Assembly (NCBI GenBank): GCA_027459645.1
Contig: DAIDHQ010000006.1
Coordinates: forward strand, 1 to 64,000
Direction of reading: 5' to 3'
Origin: Vulcanimicrobiota bacterium
GTDB taxonomy: Bacteria > Vulcanimicrobiota > Vulcanimicrobiia > Vulcanimicrobiales > Vulcanimicrobiaceae
Length of the DNA: 64,000 bases
Below are positions 1 to 9,981 of the stretch, piece after piece; position 1 is the first letter of the stretch, and the number at the start of each line of letters is the position of its first letter. A program made the position numbers and the translations under genes. Below the pieces are notes generated by a model, which was not told where the DNA came from, made no database searches, and saw only the letters and a list, made by a program, of their open reading frames with translations.

Positions 1-79
1 TCCCATACTGTCCGATCTTTGGGAAGAGCACAATGCGGCCGAGCATCTATCTGAGCACGGACTCGAGGTCACAGGATGA
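1..79 (+). CDS. possible 3' end of a gene entering from the left
   Basis: Reading from base 2 gives 25 codons (ending in EHGLEVTG) closed by a TGA at 77-79. The stop codon lies inside an aggatgac repeat motif, so the gene may have acquired its end from the repeat. The stretch is too short to assign a family, and chance openness over 25 codons is common at this GC content. Confidence 0.3.
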   Translation, partial: PILSDLWEEHNAAEHLSEHGLEVTG

Positions 80-187
80 CGCGATGTCCCGGCCGCAGGT
101 CCCCTTCGCCAGAGGACCGCTGCCAACATATCAGGATGACAAAGGTTGCGCTGCGCACAACCGCTCCGCTCAGGATGACAACCGAAG
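70..187. repeat. dispersed palindromic repeat patch (aggatgac family)
   Basis: Three copies of the core caggatgac occur at about 72-80, 132-140 and 171-179, the last preceded by ccgct. The same core in either orientation recurs at 8123-8487, 13322-13376 and 15119-15365, always between genes. The patch lies just beyond the 3' end of the MATE gene. Confidence 0.6.
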
Positions 188-1579
188 TTAGGCCAAGCGT
201 TCGTGCGTCTTGCGCTTCCAGAAGAACTCGTAATAGGCGAACTGGCCGCACAAGACCGCAACGAACGAAATCGGATAGCCCATCCACACGCCGTTGAGTC
301 CGAAGTAGTGCATGAGAATGAATGCCGCGGGAACTTCGACGCCCCAGATGGCTGCGATGCCGATCGCCGTCGGCACGATAACGTCGCCGCTGCTTCGCAC
401 GACGCCGCTGATGATGGCGCTGTTACCGAAGAGCACGTACGACCAGAGCGTGATCATCAGCAAGCCGTGGGCAATCTCGAGCGTATTCGGGTCGGTGATA
501 AACCACCCGAGAATCGGATAGGCGAAGATATAACAGAGCGCGATCAGCGTGCCGTTGACGATATAGCCCAGGCCGACGGCCGATCGCACGACGGCGCCGA
601 GCTTATCTTCCCGCTTTGCGCCGATGCATTGCGAGCCGAAGACGGACGCCGCAATCGCAAGCGAGATCGCGGGAAACTGCACGTAGCTCGCGACCTGATT
701 GACCGCACCGTACGCGGCCGTCGCCGCCGAACCATAGTGATTGACGAAGCTGATGACGGCGATTTCCGCGAGCGACGCCATGACCGTCTGCACGCCGGTC
801 GGAATGCCGATCTTCAGCACCGTCCACAAAATGCGCCAGTCGAAGATCATGTCGCGCGCCATTTCGGCATTGAACGCAAGCGGATTCTTCGTGCGATGCA
901 AGTGCCAGAGCAGCAACGGAAACGCGATCAGTGTCGAAAAGAGACCCGAAAGCGCAACGCTGACCACCCCGAAGTGCGGCAAGCCGAACCATCCCGCAAT
1001 CAGTATCGGCGTAAAGAGAATCGAAAGCGCCGTGCCGAGCACCAAGAACCGCAGCGGCGTCTGCGTGTCGCCCACGCCGCGCAGGAACGTCGTATACATG
1101 ATGTAGGGGAAATAGGCCGGGAACGTCAGGAAGACCACGCGCGTATAGGCGTCGGACGTGCCGATGATGTTCGCCGGCGTTCCGAGCGCCTGCAACATCA
1201 AGGGCGAGAAGAAATACCCGACGAGCATCGTGAAGACGCCGAAGACGATCGTCGCGCCGAGCACCGTGCCCGCGACCTTCTTCACCCGGTGCTCGTCGCC
1301 CGCACCGAACGCCTGACCGATCAGAATGGTGCTGCCGCTGCCGATGCCGATCAAAAACGAAAAGAGCAGGAAGATGACCGGGAAGACGGCCGAAACGGCG
1401 GCGAGCGCGTTCACGCCGATCATGCGTCCCAGAAAGACGTACGAGAACGTCTGGTTCGCCGACTGCAGCACGTTGCTGATCATCAGCGGCACGAGGAACA
1501 TCAGCATGATCTGCCACATCGGCTTCGATTCGTCAAAGACGTTGACGCCGGGGCGGCGGGCGGTGCGCGCTTGAGCCAT
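188..1579 (-). CDS. MATE family efflux transporter
   Basis: This is a 463-residue inner-membrane protein with about twelve hydrophobic segments, the usual size and topology for MATE (MatE, PF01554) multidrug/cation antiporters. The two halves are visible: an N-terminal half beginning after MWQIMLMFLVPLMISNVLQS and a second half beginning at WRILWTVLKIGIPTGVQ, each starting with the characteristic amphipathic entry to TM1/TM7. By family knowledge it exports organic cations or toxic metabolites using a proton or sodium gradient; the substrate cannot be read from the sequence. It is transcribed divergently from the S4-domain gene with 32 bp between start codons. Confidence 0.93.
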   Translation of the reverse strand: MAQARTARRPGVNVFDESKPMWQIMLMFLVPLMISNVLQSANQTFSYVFLGRMIGVNALAAVSAVFPVIFLLFSFLIGIGSGSTILIGQAFGAGDEHRVKKVAGTVLGATIVFGVFTMLVGYFFSPLMLQALGTPANIIGTSDAYTRVVFLTFPAYFPYIMYTTFLRGVGDTQTPLRFLVLGTALSILFTPILIAGWFGLPHFGVVSVALSGLFSTLIAFPLLLWHLHRTKNPLAFNAEMARDMIFDWRILWTVLKIGIPTGVQTVMASLAEIAVISFVNHYGSAATAAYGAVNQVASYVQFPAISLAIAASVFGSQCIGAKREDKLGAVVRSAVGLGYIVNGTLIALCYIFAYPILGWFITDPNTLEIAHGLLMITLWSYVLFGNSAIISGVVRSSGDVIVPTAIGIAAIWGVEVPAAFILMHYFGLNGVWMGYPISFVAVLCGQFAYYEFFWKRKTHERLA

Positions 1580-1611
1580 GGACCGCCCATTCTGTGTTAT
1601 GGTAGGAGTTC

Positions 1612-1887
1612 ATGCGGCTCGACAAATTCATGAAGATTTCCCGCCTCTCGAAGCGCCGGACGGAAGCGCACGAAGCGCTCGAACACGGGCGCATCACCAA
1701 AGACGGCAAACCGCTTAAACCCGCATATCAGGTGAAGCCGGGAGACGTGCTCGTCATTCATTACGCGACGCGCTTCGTCACCGTACGCGTGCGCGAAGTT
1801 CCGCTGCGCATGACGCCGAGCGTGAAGCCCGCGGAACTCTACGACGTGCTGGACACGCGCCGCGACGAACCATCGGAATGGGCATAA
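1612..1887 (+). CDS. S4-domain RNA-binding protein (Hsp15-like)
   Basis: A 91-residue protein that is almost entirely one S4 RNA-binding domain: it opens with MRLDKFMKISRLSKRRTEA and continues with the GRITKDGKPLKPAYQVKPGD segment typical of S4. The size and basic N-terminus match the Hsp15/YlmH-like small S4 proteins that bind rRNA or stalled 50S subunits; the precise role is inferred. Its stop overlaps the whiA start by 10 nt, so the two are likely translationally coupled. ATG at 1612 follows taggagtt, a good ribosome-binding site. Confidence 0.9.
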   Translation: MRLDKFMKISRLSKRRTEAHEALEHGRITKDGKPLKPAYQVKPGDVLVIHYATRFVTVRVREVPLRMTPSVKPAELYDVLDTRRDEPSEWA

Positions 1888-2762
1888 TTTCCGCCGACAC
1901 GAAAGACGCGCTCGCGCGCGAACTTCCCGATGCGCCGCACTGCCGCGAAGCGCTCGGCGCCGGCCTTGCGCTCTACGGCAGCAACGCGCAGCGCTCGCAC
2001 TTCGTCACGCACCGCAACTCGATCGCACGGCTCTTCTGGTCGTTGCTGCACGACCGTAAGGCACATCCGATCGAGCAGCGCGCGCCCACGCGCCTCGCAC
2101 GGCTGCCGACCTTTGCGATCTCGCTGCCGCAGTCGCTGCGCGCGCTTCCTTCCAAGCCGGCCTTGAAGTGCGATCGCCTGATGGAGATACGCGCCGCGTT
2201 TTTGGCCTGCGGATCGCTTGCCGCGGGCACGCACGGCTATCATCTGGAATTCGTGCTCGGATCGAGCGATCTCGCCGAACGCTTGATCTGGATGCTGCGC
2301 AGCACGGGGCGCGCGCCCAAGCGCACGATTCGCAAGAACCGCGACGTGGTGTACTACAAAGATTTCGAAGCAATCGTCGACGTGCTCACGATGATCGGCG
2401 CATTCGGCGCGGTCTTGCATCTGGAAGACGTGCGCGCGCTGCGGGAAACCAAGAATCGCATCCACCGCCTGGTAAACACCGAGGCCGCGAATTTGGACCG
2501 GACGGCGTCGGCCGCGGCCATCCAGCGCCAGACCATCGAGTACCTGGCGAGCGCTTACGGGCTCTCGGAGCTCTCGCCCCCGCTGCGAGAAATCGCCGAG
2601 CTGCGACTAAACTATCCCGGCGAGTCGCTGGCCGAGCTCGGCGCGCGCTGCAATCCGCCCATCGCGAAGCCCACGGTCTCGAGCCGCCTGACCGCCCTCG
2701 CCAAACTGGCCGCCGGCCTGCGAGCGGGCAGGGCTGGGGCGCGGAAGCCCGGTAAATCTTGA
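1878..2762 (+). CDS. whiA: DNA-binding protein WhiA
   Basis: At 294 residues it matches the WhiA family (LAGLIDADG-like N-terminal domain plus C-terminal helix-turn-helix). The C-terminal segment, with the ALGLSELSP-like YGLSELSPPLREIAELRL followed by PGESLAELGARCNPPIAKPT and a TVSSRL, is the diagnostic WhiA HTH (SLxELgxxl.P.isKsgVnhRl). In Actinobacteria WhiA controls sporulation and cell division, and in Firmicutes it affects division and carbon metabolism. Here it precedes gap by 27 bp; whiA upstream of gap-pgk-tpi is a known actinobacterial arrangement. The tail after residue 275 is basic and low complexity. Confidence 0.93.
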   Translation: MGIISADTKDALARELPDAPHCREALGAGLALYGSNAQRSHFVTHRNSIARLFWSLLHDRKAHPIEQRAPTRLARLPTFAISLPQSLRALPSKPALKCDRLMEIRAAFLACGSLAAGTHGYHLEFVLGSSDLAERLIWMLRSTGRAPKRTIRKNRDVVYYKDFEAIVDVLTMIGAFGAVLHLEDVRALRETKNRIHRLVNTEAANLDRTASAAAIQRQTIEYLASAYGLSELSPPLREIAELRLNYPGESLAELGARCNPPIAKPTVSSRLTALAKLAAGLRAGRAGARKPGKS

Positions 2763-2789
2763 CCCTTCACTCGCTTCCCGGAGACAGAC

Positions 2790-3803
2790 ATGCGCATCGG
2801 AATCAACGGCTTCGGCCGCATCGGCCGCAATTTCGCGAAGGCCCTCATCGAGCGGCACCCCAGCGTCGAAATCGTCGCCGTTAACGACCTGACGAGCGCC
2901 GCCGAGTGCGCGCACCTCTTCAAATACGACAGCAACTACGGCACCTTCGACGGCAACGTGCGCGCCGAAGGCGACGGCATCGCCATCGACAACCGCCACA
3001 TCAAGGTGCTCGCCGAACGCGATCCCGGGAAGCTGCCGTGGAAGGACCTGGGCGTCGACGTCGTTATCGAATCGACCGGCCTCTTCACCGATGCGGAAAA
3101 AGCCAAAGCCCATATCACCGGCGGCGGCGCGAAAAAAGTGATCATCTCGGCGCCGGCCAAGGGCGAAGACGTCACGCTCGTCCTGGGCGTCAACGCGGGA
3201 GATTACGACCCCGAAAAGCACAACATCATTTCGAACGCATCGTGCACGACGAACTGTCTTGCGACCGCCGTCAAACCGCTCGTCGATCATCTCGGCTGGG
3301 TGAAGGGCTTTATGACGACGATCCACTCCTATACGAACGACCAGAACATTCTGGATGCGCCGCATAAAGATATCCGCCGCGCGCGCAACGCCGCGACCAA
3401 CATCGTCCCGACCAGCTCGGGTGCGGCCAAGGCGCTCTATCTGACGATTCCGGAAGTCAAAGGCACCTTCGACGGCTTCGCACTACGCGTGCCGACGCCG
3501 ACCGTTTCGATGGTCTATCTCGTCGCGCAAGTAAAGCGCGAAACCACCAGAGACGAAGTCAACGCGATCTTGCGCAAAGAAGCCGAAGGCGCGCTCAAAC
3601 CTTACGTGCAGTACACCGAGGAAGAACTCGTCTCGAGCGACTTCAAGCGCTCGCCGTTCAGTTCGATCATCGACGGGAAGCTCACGCAAGCCAACGGCGA
3701 TTTGGTGCAAATCTGCGCCTGGTACGACAACGAGTGGGGCTATTCGTGCCGCCTCGCGGATCTGACCGCGATGATCCTCGAAAAGATTCCCGCGAACGCG
3801 TAG
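2790..3803 (+). CDS. gap: glyceraldehyde-3-phosphate dehydrogenase, type I
   Basis: A 337-residue NAD(P)-dependent GAPDH converting glyceraldehyde-3-phosphate to 1,3-bisphosphoglycerate in the cytosol. The N-terminal Rossmann motif INGFGRIGR, the catalytic site [11 protein letters not shown] (nucleophilic Cys) and the C-terminal WYDNEWGYS are all present and the length is normal. ATG at 2790 is preceded by cccggagac. It heads the glycolytic run gap-pgk-tpiA-gpmI; 12 bp separate it from pgk, so a shared transcript is expected. Confidence 0.98.
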   Translation: MRIGINGFGRIGRNFAKALIERHPSVEIVAVNDLTSAAECAHLFKYDSNYGTFDGNVRAEGDGIAIDNRHIKVLAERDPGKLPWKDLGVDVVIESTGLFTDAEKAKAHITGGGAKKVIISAPAKGEDVTLVLGVNAGDYDPEKHNIISNASCTTNCLATAVKPLVDHLGWVKGFMTTIHSYTNDQNILDAPHKDIRRARNAATNIVPTSSGAAKALYLTIPEVKGTFDGFALRVPTPTVSMVYLVAQVKRETTRDEVNAILRKEAEGALKPYVQYTEEELVSSDFKRSPFSSIIDGKLTQANGDLVQICAWYDNEWGYSCRLADLTAMILEKIPANA

Positions 3804-3815
3804 ATCTCGAACGTC

Positions 3816-5012
3816 GTGAAATATCGAACGCTGAACGATCTGGACGTTCGCGGTAGGCGCGTATTGGTGCGCGAAGACCTCAACGTCCCTCTTCGACAAG
3901 CCCAAGACGGCACGTCGGCGATCGCGGACTACACGCGCGTCGATGCCGCAATCCCCACGCTACGCGCGTTGCTTGAACGCGGCGCGCGCGTTATCGTCGT
4001 ATCGCACCTCGGCCGCCCCGACGGCGCGCCCAACCCGAAGTACTCGCTGCGCCCCGTCGCCGCCGCACTCGCCGAACGCTTGCACGTCGACGTGCCGTTC
4101 GTCGAAGAATCCGTCGGGCCTAAGGCGCAAGCGGCTGCCGGCGCGCTGACCGACGGTTCGATCGTGCTGCTCGAAAACGTGCGCTTCCACAAAGAAGAGG
4201 AAGCCAACGATCCGGCATTTGCCAAGCAGCTCGCGTCGCTTGCCGACCTCTACGTAAACGACGCGTTCGGCACCGCGCATCGCGCCCACGCGTCGACCGA
4301 AGGCGTCGCGCATTTTCTTCCCAACGCCGCGGGGCTGTTGATGGAAGCGGAATTGGCTGCGCTCGCGCGTCTTACCGCGCACCCGCAGCGCCCGTACGTG
4401 TGCGTGATCGGCGGCGCGAAGGTCAAAGATAAAGTCGGCGTCTTTACCTATCTCATGAAGATCGTCGACGAGTTCTGCGTAGGCGGCGGCATGGCCAACA
4501 CGTTTCTCGCGGCGCGCGGAACCGACGTGGGCCGTTCGCTGCGCGACGACGATTTGGGGCCGGCCAAGCAGATTCTCGATCTCGCCGCGCATCACGACAT
4601 CACGCTGCATCTGCCGTTCGACGCGGTCGTTTCGTCATCGTTCGATGCCGACGATCGGGCGCACGCGGTCGGCATCGAAGACGTCGGCGATGCGATGATC
4701 CTCGACATCGGTCCGAAAACCGCCGAAGCCTACGCCGACGTCATCCGCAAGGCAAAGACCATCGTCTTTAACGGGCCGATGGGCGTCTACGAAAAGGCTG
4801 CGTATCAAAACGGCACGCACGTCGTCGGTGGCGCGATCGCCGATGCAACGCGACACGGCGCGACGAGCGTCGTCGGCGGCGGCGACGCGGCCGCCTCGGC
4901 GCACATGCTCGGCTTCGCCGATGCGATGACGCACGTTTCCACCGGCGGCGGCGCGACGCTCGAATTTCTCGAAGGGCGCACGTTGCCGGGCGTCGCGGCA
5001 CTGCAGCACTGA
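3816..5012 (+). CDS. pgk: phosphoglycerate kinase
   Basis: A 398-residue cytosolic kinase transferring phosphate from 1,3-bisphosphoglycerate to ADP. The N-terminal signature [12 protein letters not shown], the HLGRPDG motif and the C-terminal nucleotide loop [11 protein letters not shown] are intact. It begins with GTG at 3816; the sequence [20 protein letters not shown] following it matches family N-termini. Its TGA overlaps the ATG of tpiA by one nucleotide (TGATG), an arrangement favouring coupled translation. Confidence 0.98.
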   Translation: MKYRTLNDLDVRGRRVLVREDLNVPLRQAQDGTSAIADYTRVDAAIPTLRALLERGARVIVVSHLGRPDGAPNPKYSLRPVAAALAERLHVDVPFVEESVGPKAQAAAGALTDGSIVLLENVRFHKEEEANDPAFAKQLASLADLYVNDAFGTAHRAHASTEGVAHFLPNAAGLLMEAELAALARLTAHPQRPYVCVIGGAKVKDKVGVFTYLMKIVDEFCVGGGMANTFLAARGTDVGRSLRDDDLGPAKQILDLAAHHDITLHLPFDAVVSSSFDADDRAHAVGIEDVGDAMILDIGPKTAEAYADVIRKAKTIVFNGPMGVYEKAAYQNGTHVVGGAIADATRHGATSVVGGGDAAASAHMLGFADAMTHVSTGGGATLEFLEGRTLPGVAALQH

Positions 5013-5761
5013 TGCCGCGCACGCTCTTCGCCGGCAATTGGAAGATGCACAAGACGGCGGCGGAAACGCGCGCCTTCGTCACGGCGTTTCTTCCGCAGCT
5101 GGCCGGCATTCCCGCCGGCGCCGGAATCGTCATCGCGCCGCCGTTTACGGCGCTTGCGACCGCGCACGAAGCGTTGGACGGATCGCGCGTGGCGCTCGGC
5201 GCGCAGAACGTGCACTGGGAGACGCAAGGCGCGTACACCGGCGAAATCAGCATCGGCATGCTGCAAGAGCACGGCGTGCATTACGTGATCGTCGGACACT
5301 CCGAACGGCGCGAGTACTTTGGGGAACTCGATCGCACGGTCAACCTGAAGGTGCAGGCGCTGCTTCGCGCCGGCCTCACACCGATCGTGGCCGTGGGCGA
5401 AACGCTCGAGGAACGACAAGCCGGACGCACCGACGAGCGCGTAATCTCGCAGATTCGCGAAGCGTTGAACGGCATCGGCGATCGTGATATCCAACGCCTC
5501 GTCGTCGCCTACGAACCAATTTGGGCGATCGGCACGGGCCAGAATTGCGACCCGGCCGAAGCGGGCCGCGTAATGGGGACGATTCGAGGCTGCATTCCGG
5601 CGCTCGAAGACGTGCCGATCCTCTACGGCGGCAGCATGAAGCCGGAAAACGTTGCCGCCTACATGGCGCAACACCACATCAACGGCGGCCTCGTCGGCGG
5701 CGCTTCGCTCGACGCAACGAGCTTCGCCGCACTCATTAAGAATGGGACCATGGATGCATAG
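5012..5761 (+). CDS. tpiA: triosephosphate isomerase
   Basis: A 249-residue TIM barrel interconverting dihydroxyacetone phosphate and glyceraldehyde-3-phosphate. Visible landmarks are the substrate lysine in GNWKMHK, the electrophilic histidine in VGHSERR, the catalytic glutamate in [12 protein letters not shown] and the phosphate-binding YGGSMKPEN. Family-typical length. It overlaps pgk by 1 nt upstream and gpmI downstream by 8 nt or more, so it lies inside a tightly coupled operon. Confidence 0.98.
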   Translation: MPRTLFAGNWKMHKTAAETRAFVTAFLPQLAGIPAGAGIVIAPPFTALATAHEALDGSRVALGAQNVHWETQGAYTGEISIGMLQEHGVHYVIVGHSERREYFGELDRTVNLKVQALLRAGLTPIVAVGETLEERQAGRTDERVISQIREALNGIGDRDIQRLVVAYEPIWAIGTGQNCDPAEAGRVMGTIRGCIPALEDVPILYGGSMKPENVAAYMAQHHINGGLVGGASLDATSFAALIKNGTMDA

Positions 5762-7298
5762 ACCGATCGTTCTCGCCGTGCTCGACGGCTGGGGCTGCAG
5801 CGCTCAAACGCACGGCAACGCGATCGCCGCAGCAAACCTTCCGCACTGGCGCGCGTTCTTCGAAACCTATCCATGGACGACGCTCGATGCCTCCGGTGAA
5901 GCGGTCGGCTTGCCGAAAGGCATCATGGGCAACAGCGAAGTCGGCCATATGAATCTCGGCAGCGGGCGCGTCGTTCCGCAGGGCGTCGTCGTCATCGACA
6001 GCGATATCGCGTCCGGATCGTTCGCTCGCAACGACACGCTGCAGCGCTGCATCGCGCACGTAAAAAAGAGCGGCGGAACGCTGCATTTCATGGGCCTGCT
6101 CTCCGACGGCCAAGTACACAGCTCGCTCGTACATCTCTTCGCGCTGATCGACGCGGCGGTCATCGCCGGCGTCCCGTTCGCGATACACGCGTTTTTGGAC
6201 GGGCGGGACACGCCGCCGCGCTCCGCGCAAACCTACGTCGAGCAACTCGAAGAGAAACTCGCAGCAGCGGGCGCGCCGGGCGCGATCGCCTCGGTGTGCG
6301 GCCGCTTTTATGCGATGGATCGCGACAAACGCTGGGAGCGCACCCAGCAAGCCTACGAGATGCTGGCCCGCGGCACGGCGCCGCATCACGCGGCCGATGC
6401 TGCGGTAGCGGTCGCGCAAGCCTATGCGCGCGACGAGGGCGACGAATTCGTGCTGCCGACGATCGTGGGCAAACCGCGTCCGGTGCGCGACGGCGACGCG
6501 TGCATCTTCTTCAATTTCCGGCCGGACCGCGCGCGTCAGATGACGCTTGCGTTCAACCACGACGCATCCGTGCCGTTCGATACGAAAGCGTACGACGATC
6601 TCATCTTTGCGACGATGACGAAGTACGACGAGACCTACCCGAACCCGGTACTCTTCGGACCGCGTCCGCAATACGATACCTTCGGCGAAGTGGTTTCACA
6701 TGCGGGGCTCACGCAGCTTCGTTTAGCCGAAACCGAAAAGTACGCGCACGTCACGTATTTCTTCAACGGCGGACGCGAGGACGTGTTCGAAGGCGAAGAC
6801 CGCAAACTGATCGCATCCGACCGTTCGGTCGCCACCTACGATCTTGCGCCGGCCATGCGCGCCCAAGAGATCACCGACGTCGCGGTCGACGACCTGACGA
6901 ACCATCGCCACGACGTGATTATCATGAACTACGCCAACGCCGACATGGTCGGCCACACCGGTAAGTGGAACGCCACCATCGAAAGCGTCGAGATCCTCGA
7001 TCGCTGCTTGCAGCAGCTCGCCGACGCCGTCCTCGGCGCGGACGGCGTGCTCGCGATCACGGCCGACCACGGCAACGCCGAAGAGAAACTCGATGCCGAC
7101 AGCAATCCGCTGACCGCGCACACCACCAATCCCGTGCCGTTCATCCTCATCAGCAAGGATCTGCGGGGAACCTTCGCACCGGGCGGGAAGCTGGGCGACG
7201 TGGCACCCACGTTGCTCGAGATCATGGGCTTGCCCGTGCCGAAAGCAATGACGGGTCACGCGCTCTTTACGCCGCAGAGCGTTACTTCGAACACGTAA
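5754..7298 (+). CDS. gpmI: 2,3-bisphosphoglycerate-independent phosphoglycerate mutase
   Basis: Encodes a Mn-dependent iPGM of the alkaline phosphatase superfamily converting 3- to 2-phosphoglycerate. Landmarks are [11 protein letters not shown] at the N-terminus, the catalytic-serine region [26 protein letters not shown], the [10 protein letters not shown] arginines, and the metal-binding [10 protein letters not shown] chose ATG 5754 (514 aa) because the family starts right before [12 protein letters not shown]; an in-frame ATG at 5742 is the alternative, and earlier in-frame starts lie deep in tpiA. The stop is immediately followed by the punA ribosome-binding site. Confidence 0.95.
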   Translation: MHRPIVLAVLDGWGCSAQTHGNAIAAANLPHWRAFFETYPWTTLDASGEAVGLPKGIMGNSEVGHMNLGSGRVVPQGVVVIDSDIASGSFARNDTLQRCIAHVKKSGGTLHFMGLLSDGQVHSSLVHLFALIDAAVIAGVPFAIHAFLDGRDTPPRSAQTYVEQLEEKLAAAGAPGAIASVCGRFYAMDRDKRWERTQQAYEMLARGTAPHHAADAAVAVAQAYARDEGDEFVLPTIVGKPRPVRDGDACIFFNFRPDRARQMTLAFNHDASVPFDTKAYDDLIFATMTKYDETYPNPVLFGPRPQYDTFGEVVSHAGLTQLRLAETEKYAHVTYFFNGGREDVFEGEDRKLIASDRSVATYDLAPAMRAQEITDVAVDDLTNHRHDVIIMNYANADMVGHTGKWNATIESVEILDRCLQQLADAVLGADGVLAITADHGNAEEKLDADSNPLTAHTTNPVPFILISKDLRGTFAPGGKLGDVAPTLLEIMGLPVPKAMTGHALFTPQSVTSNT

Positions 7299-7309
7299 AG
7301 GAGTATTCG

Positions 7310-8122
7310 ATGATCGACCGCCGTGCACCGAACGATAAACTGCTCGCGCACGATGCGTCACTCATCGAAGATGCCGCTGGGGGACCGGTCGACGTCGGGA
7401 TCGTTCTCGGCAGCGGGCTTTCCTCCGCGCTGCGCGATAGCTTCACGCACACGTCGATCGCTTACGATACGATGCTGGGCATGCCGGTCGCGTCATTGCG
7501 CGGACACGCCGGCGAAGCGCTGGTCGGCACCATCGCCGGAAAGCGCGTCATCGCGTTTGCCGGACGCGTGCACCTCTATCAAGGGTTCTCGCCGGTTCAG
7601 GTTACCGTCAACGTGCGTCTTGCGGCGGCTGCCGGTGCAAAGCTCGTCATTATCACGAACGCCGCGGGCGGATTAAACCCCGACTATAAGAGCGGCGACA
7701 TCATGCTGATTCGCGACCACATCAATCTCACCGGACGCAATCCGCTGATCGGCTGGCCGCACGAGAATCCGTTCCTGGACATGAGCGACGCCTATTCGGC
7801 ACGCCTGCGCACGATGGTAAAATCGGCGGCGAAGCCGCAGACGCGCCTTGTGGAAGGCGTCTACGCCGGCTTACAGGGCCCGAGCTACGAGACCGCAGCC
7901 GAAGTCGAATATCTCCGGCGCATCGGCGCCGATGCCGTCGGCATGTCGACCGTACTCGAAACGATCTTCGCGCGCTTCATCGGTCTGGGCGTTATCGGTT
8001 TGAGCCTCATCACGAACGTTGCCGGCGCGGCCAACACCTCGCACAGCGACGTCACCGCCGTCGGCCACGATCGCGGGCCCGCGCTCGCATCGCTCATCAC
8101 CGACGTCCTCGCAAAACTGTAA
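7310..8122 (+). CDS. punA: purine-nucleoside phosphorylase
   Basis: A 270-residue trimeric-type PNP, cleaving purine nucleosides with phosphate to free base and (deoxy)ribose-1-phosphate. Landmarks include VGIVLGSGLSS (phosphate loop), AGRVHLYQGF, ITNAAGGLNPDYKSGDIMLI, the base-binding QGPSYETAAE glutamate and LITNVAGA asparagine. ATG 7310 follows an excellent aaaggag that starts in the gpmI stop codon. The last 13 codons are duplicated downstream (8330-8370) as part of a 145-bp direct repeat, indicating a rearrangement at the 3' end. Confidence 0.95.
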   Translation: MIDRRAPNDKLLAHDASLIEDAAGGPVDVGIVLGSGLSSALRDSFTHTSIAYDTMLGMPVASLRGHAGEALVGTIAGKRVIAFAGRVHLYQGFSPVQVTVNVRLAAAAGAKLVIITNAAGGLNPDYKSGDIMLIRDHINLTGRNPLIGWPHENPFLDMSDAYSARLRTMVKSAAKPQTRLVEGVYAGLQGPSYETAAEVEYLRRIGADAVGMSTVLETIFARFIGLGVIGLSLITNVAGAANTSHSDVTAVGHDRGPALASLITDVLAKL

Positions 8123-8225
8123 CAGCCTCGCCCCTTGTCATGCCGAGCGCTTCTTGTCATGCTGAGCTTGTCGAAGCATGACCCCGCCGTGTCATCCTGA
8201 GCGCAGCGAGCGGAAGCGAGCGCAG
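8081..8225 (+). repeat. 145-bp direct repeat, copy 1 (includes punA 3' end)
   Basis: This stretch recurs at 8330-8474 with one mismatch that I can see (t at 8140 versus a at 8389). It carries the final punA codons, the stop codon, and the palindromic repeat sequence that follows. The unit spacing of 249 bp and near identity indicate a recent event. Confidence 0.9.
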
Positions 8226-8325
8226 ACGAAGGATCGCGACCATCAAACGTTCGTAGCGGTCCTTCGTCTGCGCACCGCCATGCTTCGACAAGCTCAGCAT
8301 GACAGGTGCTTCGCTCAGGATGACA
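8190..8325. repeat. MITE-like palindromic element with 14-bp inverted ends
   Basis: The element starts with tgtcatcctgagcg at 8190-8203 and ends with the exact inverse cgctcaggatgaca at 8312-8325. Inside, cgcagacgaagga (8221-8233) pairs with tccttcgtctgcg (8260-8272). A 26-bp arm at 8155-8180 outside the left end pairs perfectly with 8279-8304. The intergenic region 8123-8487 contains nothing else that looks like a gene. Confidence 0.7.
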
Positions 8326-8329
8326 CAAC

Positions 8330-8474
8330 GCGCTCGCATCGCTCATCACCGACGTCCTCGCAAAACTGTAACAGCCTCGCCCCTTGTCAAGCCGAGCGCT
8401 TCTTGTCATGCTGAGCTTGTCGAAGCATGACCCCGCCGTGTCATCCTGAGCGCAGCGAGCGGAAGCGAGCGCAG
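8330..8474 (+). repeat. 145-bp direct repeat, copy 2
   Basis: Second copy of 8081-8225. It repeats the last codons and stop of punA without the rest of the gene, so the coding part is a non-functional fragment. It ends 13 bp before the stop codon of the mannosyltransferase-like gene on the opposite strand. Confidence 0.9.
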
Positions 8475-8487
8475 CATGACAGGTTCG

Positions 8488-9981
8488 CTAGATCCACCAG
8501 TTGCCGAGCCAATAGTGTTGCATGCGGTAGGCCGATGAGATCGTGACGCCCGCGAGCATCGGATAGAAATAGACGAAGGTCGCGGCGATAACCAGCATGT
8601 ACCCGCCGGCAATCGCGATGCCAACGTTCCGATGCCGATCCTTCAGGCGTGCGTAGATCCATTGAATGGCAAGCGCGTTGCAGACCGCGATGATCGGAAT
8701 GTCGACGTAGAAGTGATAGATCCACGCGATGCGCGGGGAGAGCGCCCACGGCAGCCATTGCAGCAGATACGCCAGCACGATCAGCGCGTAACCGCGGTTG
8801 CGTTCCCGATAGGCCAGATACGCGGTGAACGGTACGCCCAGCAGCCCGGTCCACAACAGCAGCGGGTTCGGCAACGAATAAATCATCGAAGCGCTGTTCG
8901 GGCCGTAGCTTGCGTAATACAGCACCGGGCGTAGGTCGAGCGGCCATTCCCAGAATTTCGACGCGTACGGGTGCGTCGCCACTAAGTGCATGTGATATTC
9001 GAACGCGCCGACTTGCATGTCGATGATGTTCGTCAGCGTGTACGGGCGGGGCGGAAGCGTCTGCAAATCGCGAAGGCCTATGAAATGCGGAATGTACGCG
9101 AGCGCATATACGATGCCGATCGCGGCGACGCACACGGCGGTCGCCGTGTCGAGCGGGAACGGGCTGCGCAGGCCGCGCCGCCACTGGCCGATCGCGACAT
9201 AGAGCATCACGACGATGGCGACGCCATACGCCATGACGCCGTACCATTTACTCGCGACCAGCGTTGCGCCGGCAAATGCAAAGAAGAGCATCCACCCCAG
9301 ACCCGCCGGTCGCGCGCGCCAGATCCGATACGCGCCGTACAACCCCGCGGCAATGGCAACGCCCGCGACGATGCGCGCGTAGATCGCTTCGTGCGAAAAC
9401 CGAATCGCCACGAACGCTCCGGCGAGAACCGATGCGGCGAGCAGCTCCACGACGTGCCCGCCGATCTCGCGCAGCGTTTCGTGCATCTGCGGTTTGAGCG
9501 CGGCGACCGCGTCCCAGTAGCGACAGAACGCGTAGAGCGTTGCAATCGAAAAGCAGACGACGAAGCCTTCCGGCGTCGCGATGCGCGACTGTACGAAATG
9601 CATGCCGTCGAGTCCGAAGAGTGCCGCAGCATAGGCTGCGAACGTCGTCGAGCGCAGGATGCGCTTAGCGAGAATAAAGACGAGAACGACGGCGACCGCA
9701 CCGGCTACTACGCTCAAAAATCGCCATCCCCACGACGTATCGCCGGCCGGCAATCCGCCGAAGAGCATCACCGAAAGCGTGATGAGCAGTTTCGTTACCG
9801 GTGGATGCGTACTCTCGTAGATGTAGCGCCGCTGCAGATACTCTTCCGCCGCGCGCGCGAAGTACACTTCGTCGAAGATTTTCTCCGGCGGAAACCAATA
9901 ATTGATAAAAAGCAGAACGAACGACGCAATACCCAGCGCCGAGGCAACGAGCGCGTCGCGCCACCGAAACAGTGCAACCAT
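8488..9981 (-). CDS. phospholipid carrier-dependent glycosyltransferase (PMT family, GT39-like)
   Basis: A 497-residue polytopic membrane protein of the dolichyl-phosphate-mannose-protein mannosyltransferase type. The first periplasmic loop carries the family hallmark FDEVYFARAAEEYL, an Asp-Glu pair thought to be catalytic, then THPPVTKLL. Some ten hydrophobic segments follow and the C-terminus resembles the four-TM PMT C-terminal domain with AWIYHFYVDIPI. In bacteria such enzymes transfer mannose from polyprenyl-phosphate-mannose to exported proteins as they cross the membrane. It is divergent from the exordium-like lipoprotein gene. Confidence 0.88.
   Translation of the reverse strand: MVALFRWRDALVASALGIASFVLLFINYWFPPEKIFDEVYFARAAEEYLQRRYIYESTHPPVTKLLITLSVMLFGGLPAGDTSWGWRFLSVVAGAVAVVLVFILAKRILRSTTFAAYAAALFGLDGMHFVQSRIATPEGFVVCFSIATLYAFCRYWDAVAALKPQMHETLREIGGHVVELLAASVLAGAFVAIRFSHEAIYARIVAGVAIAAGLYGAYRIWRARPAGLGWMLFFAFAGATLVASKWYGVMAYGVAIVVMLYVAIGQWRRGLRSPFPLDTATAVCVAAIGIVYALAYIPHFIGLRDLQTLPPRPYTLTNIIDMQVGAFEYHMHLVATHPYASKFWEWPLDLRPVLYYASYGPNSASMIYSLPNPLLLWTGLLGVPFTAYLAYRERNRGYALIVLAYLLQWLPWALSPRIAWIYHFYVDIPIIAVCNALAIQWIYARLKDRHRNVGIAIAGGYMLVIAATFVYFYPMLAGVTISSAYRMQHYWLGNWWI

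Noticed and set aside
8123-8487. Several short ORFs in the repeat region after punA
   Set aside because: They consist of the palindromic repeat and its duplicate; translated sequences mirror each other and have no protein-like features.
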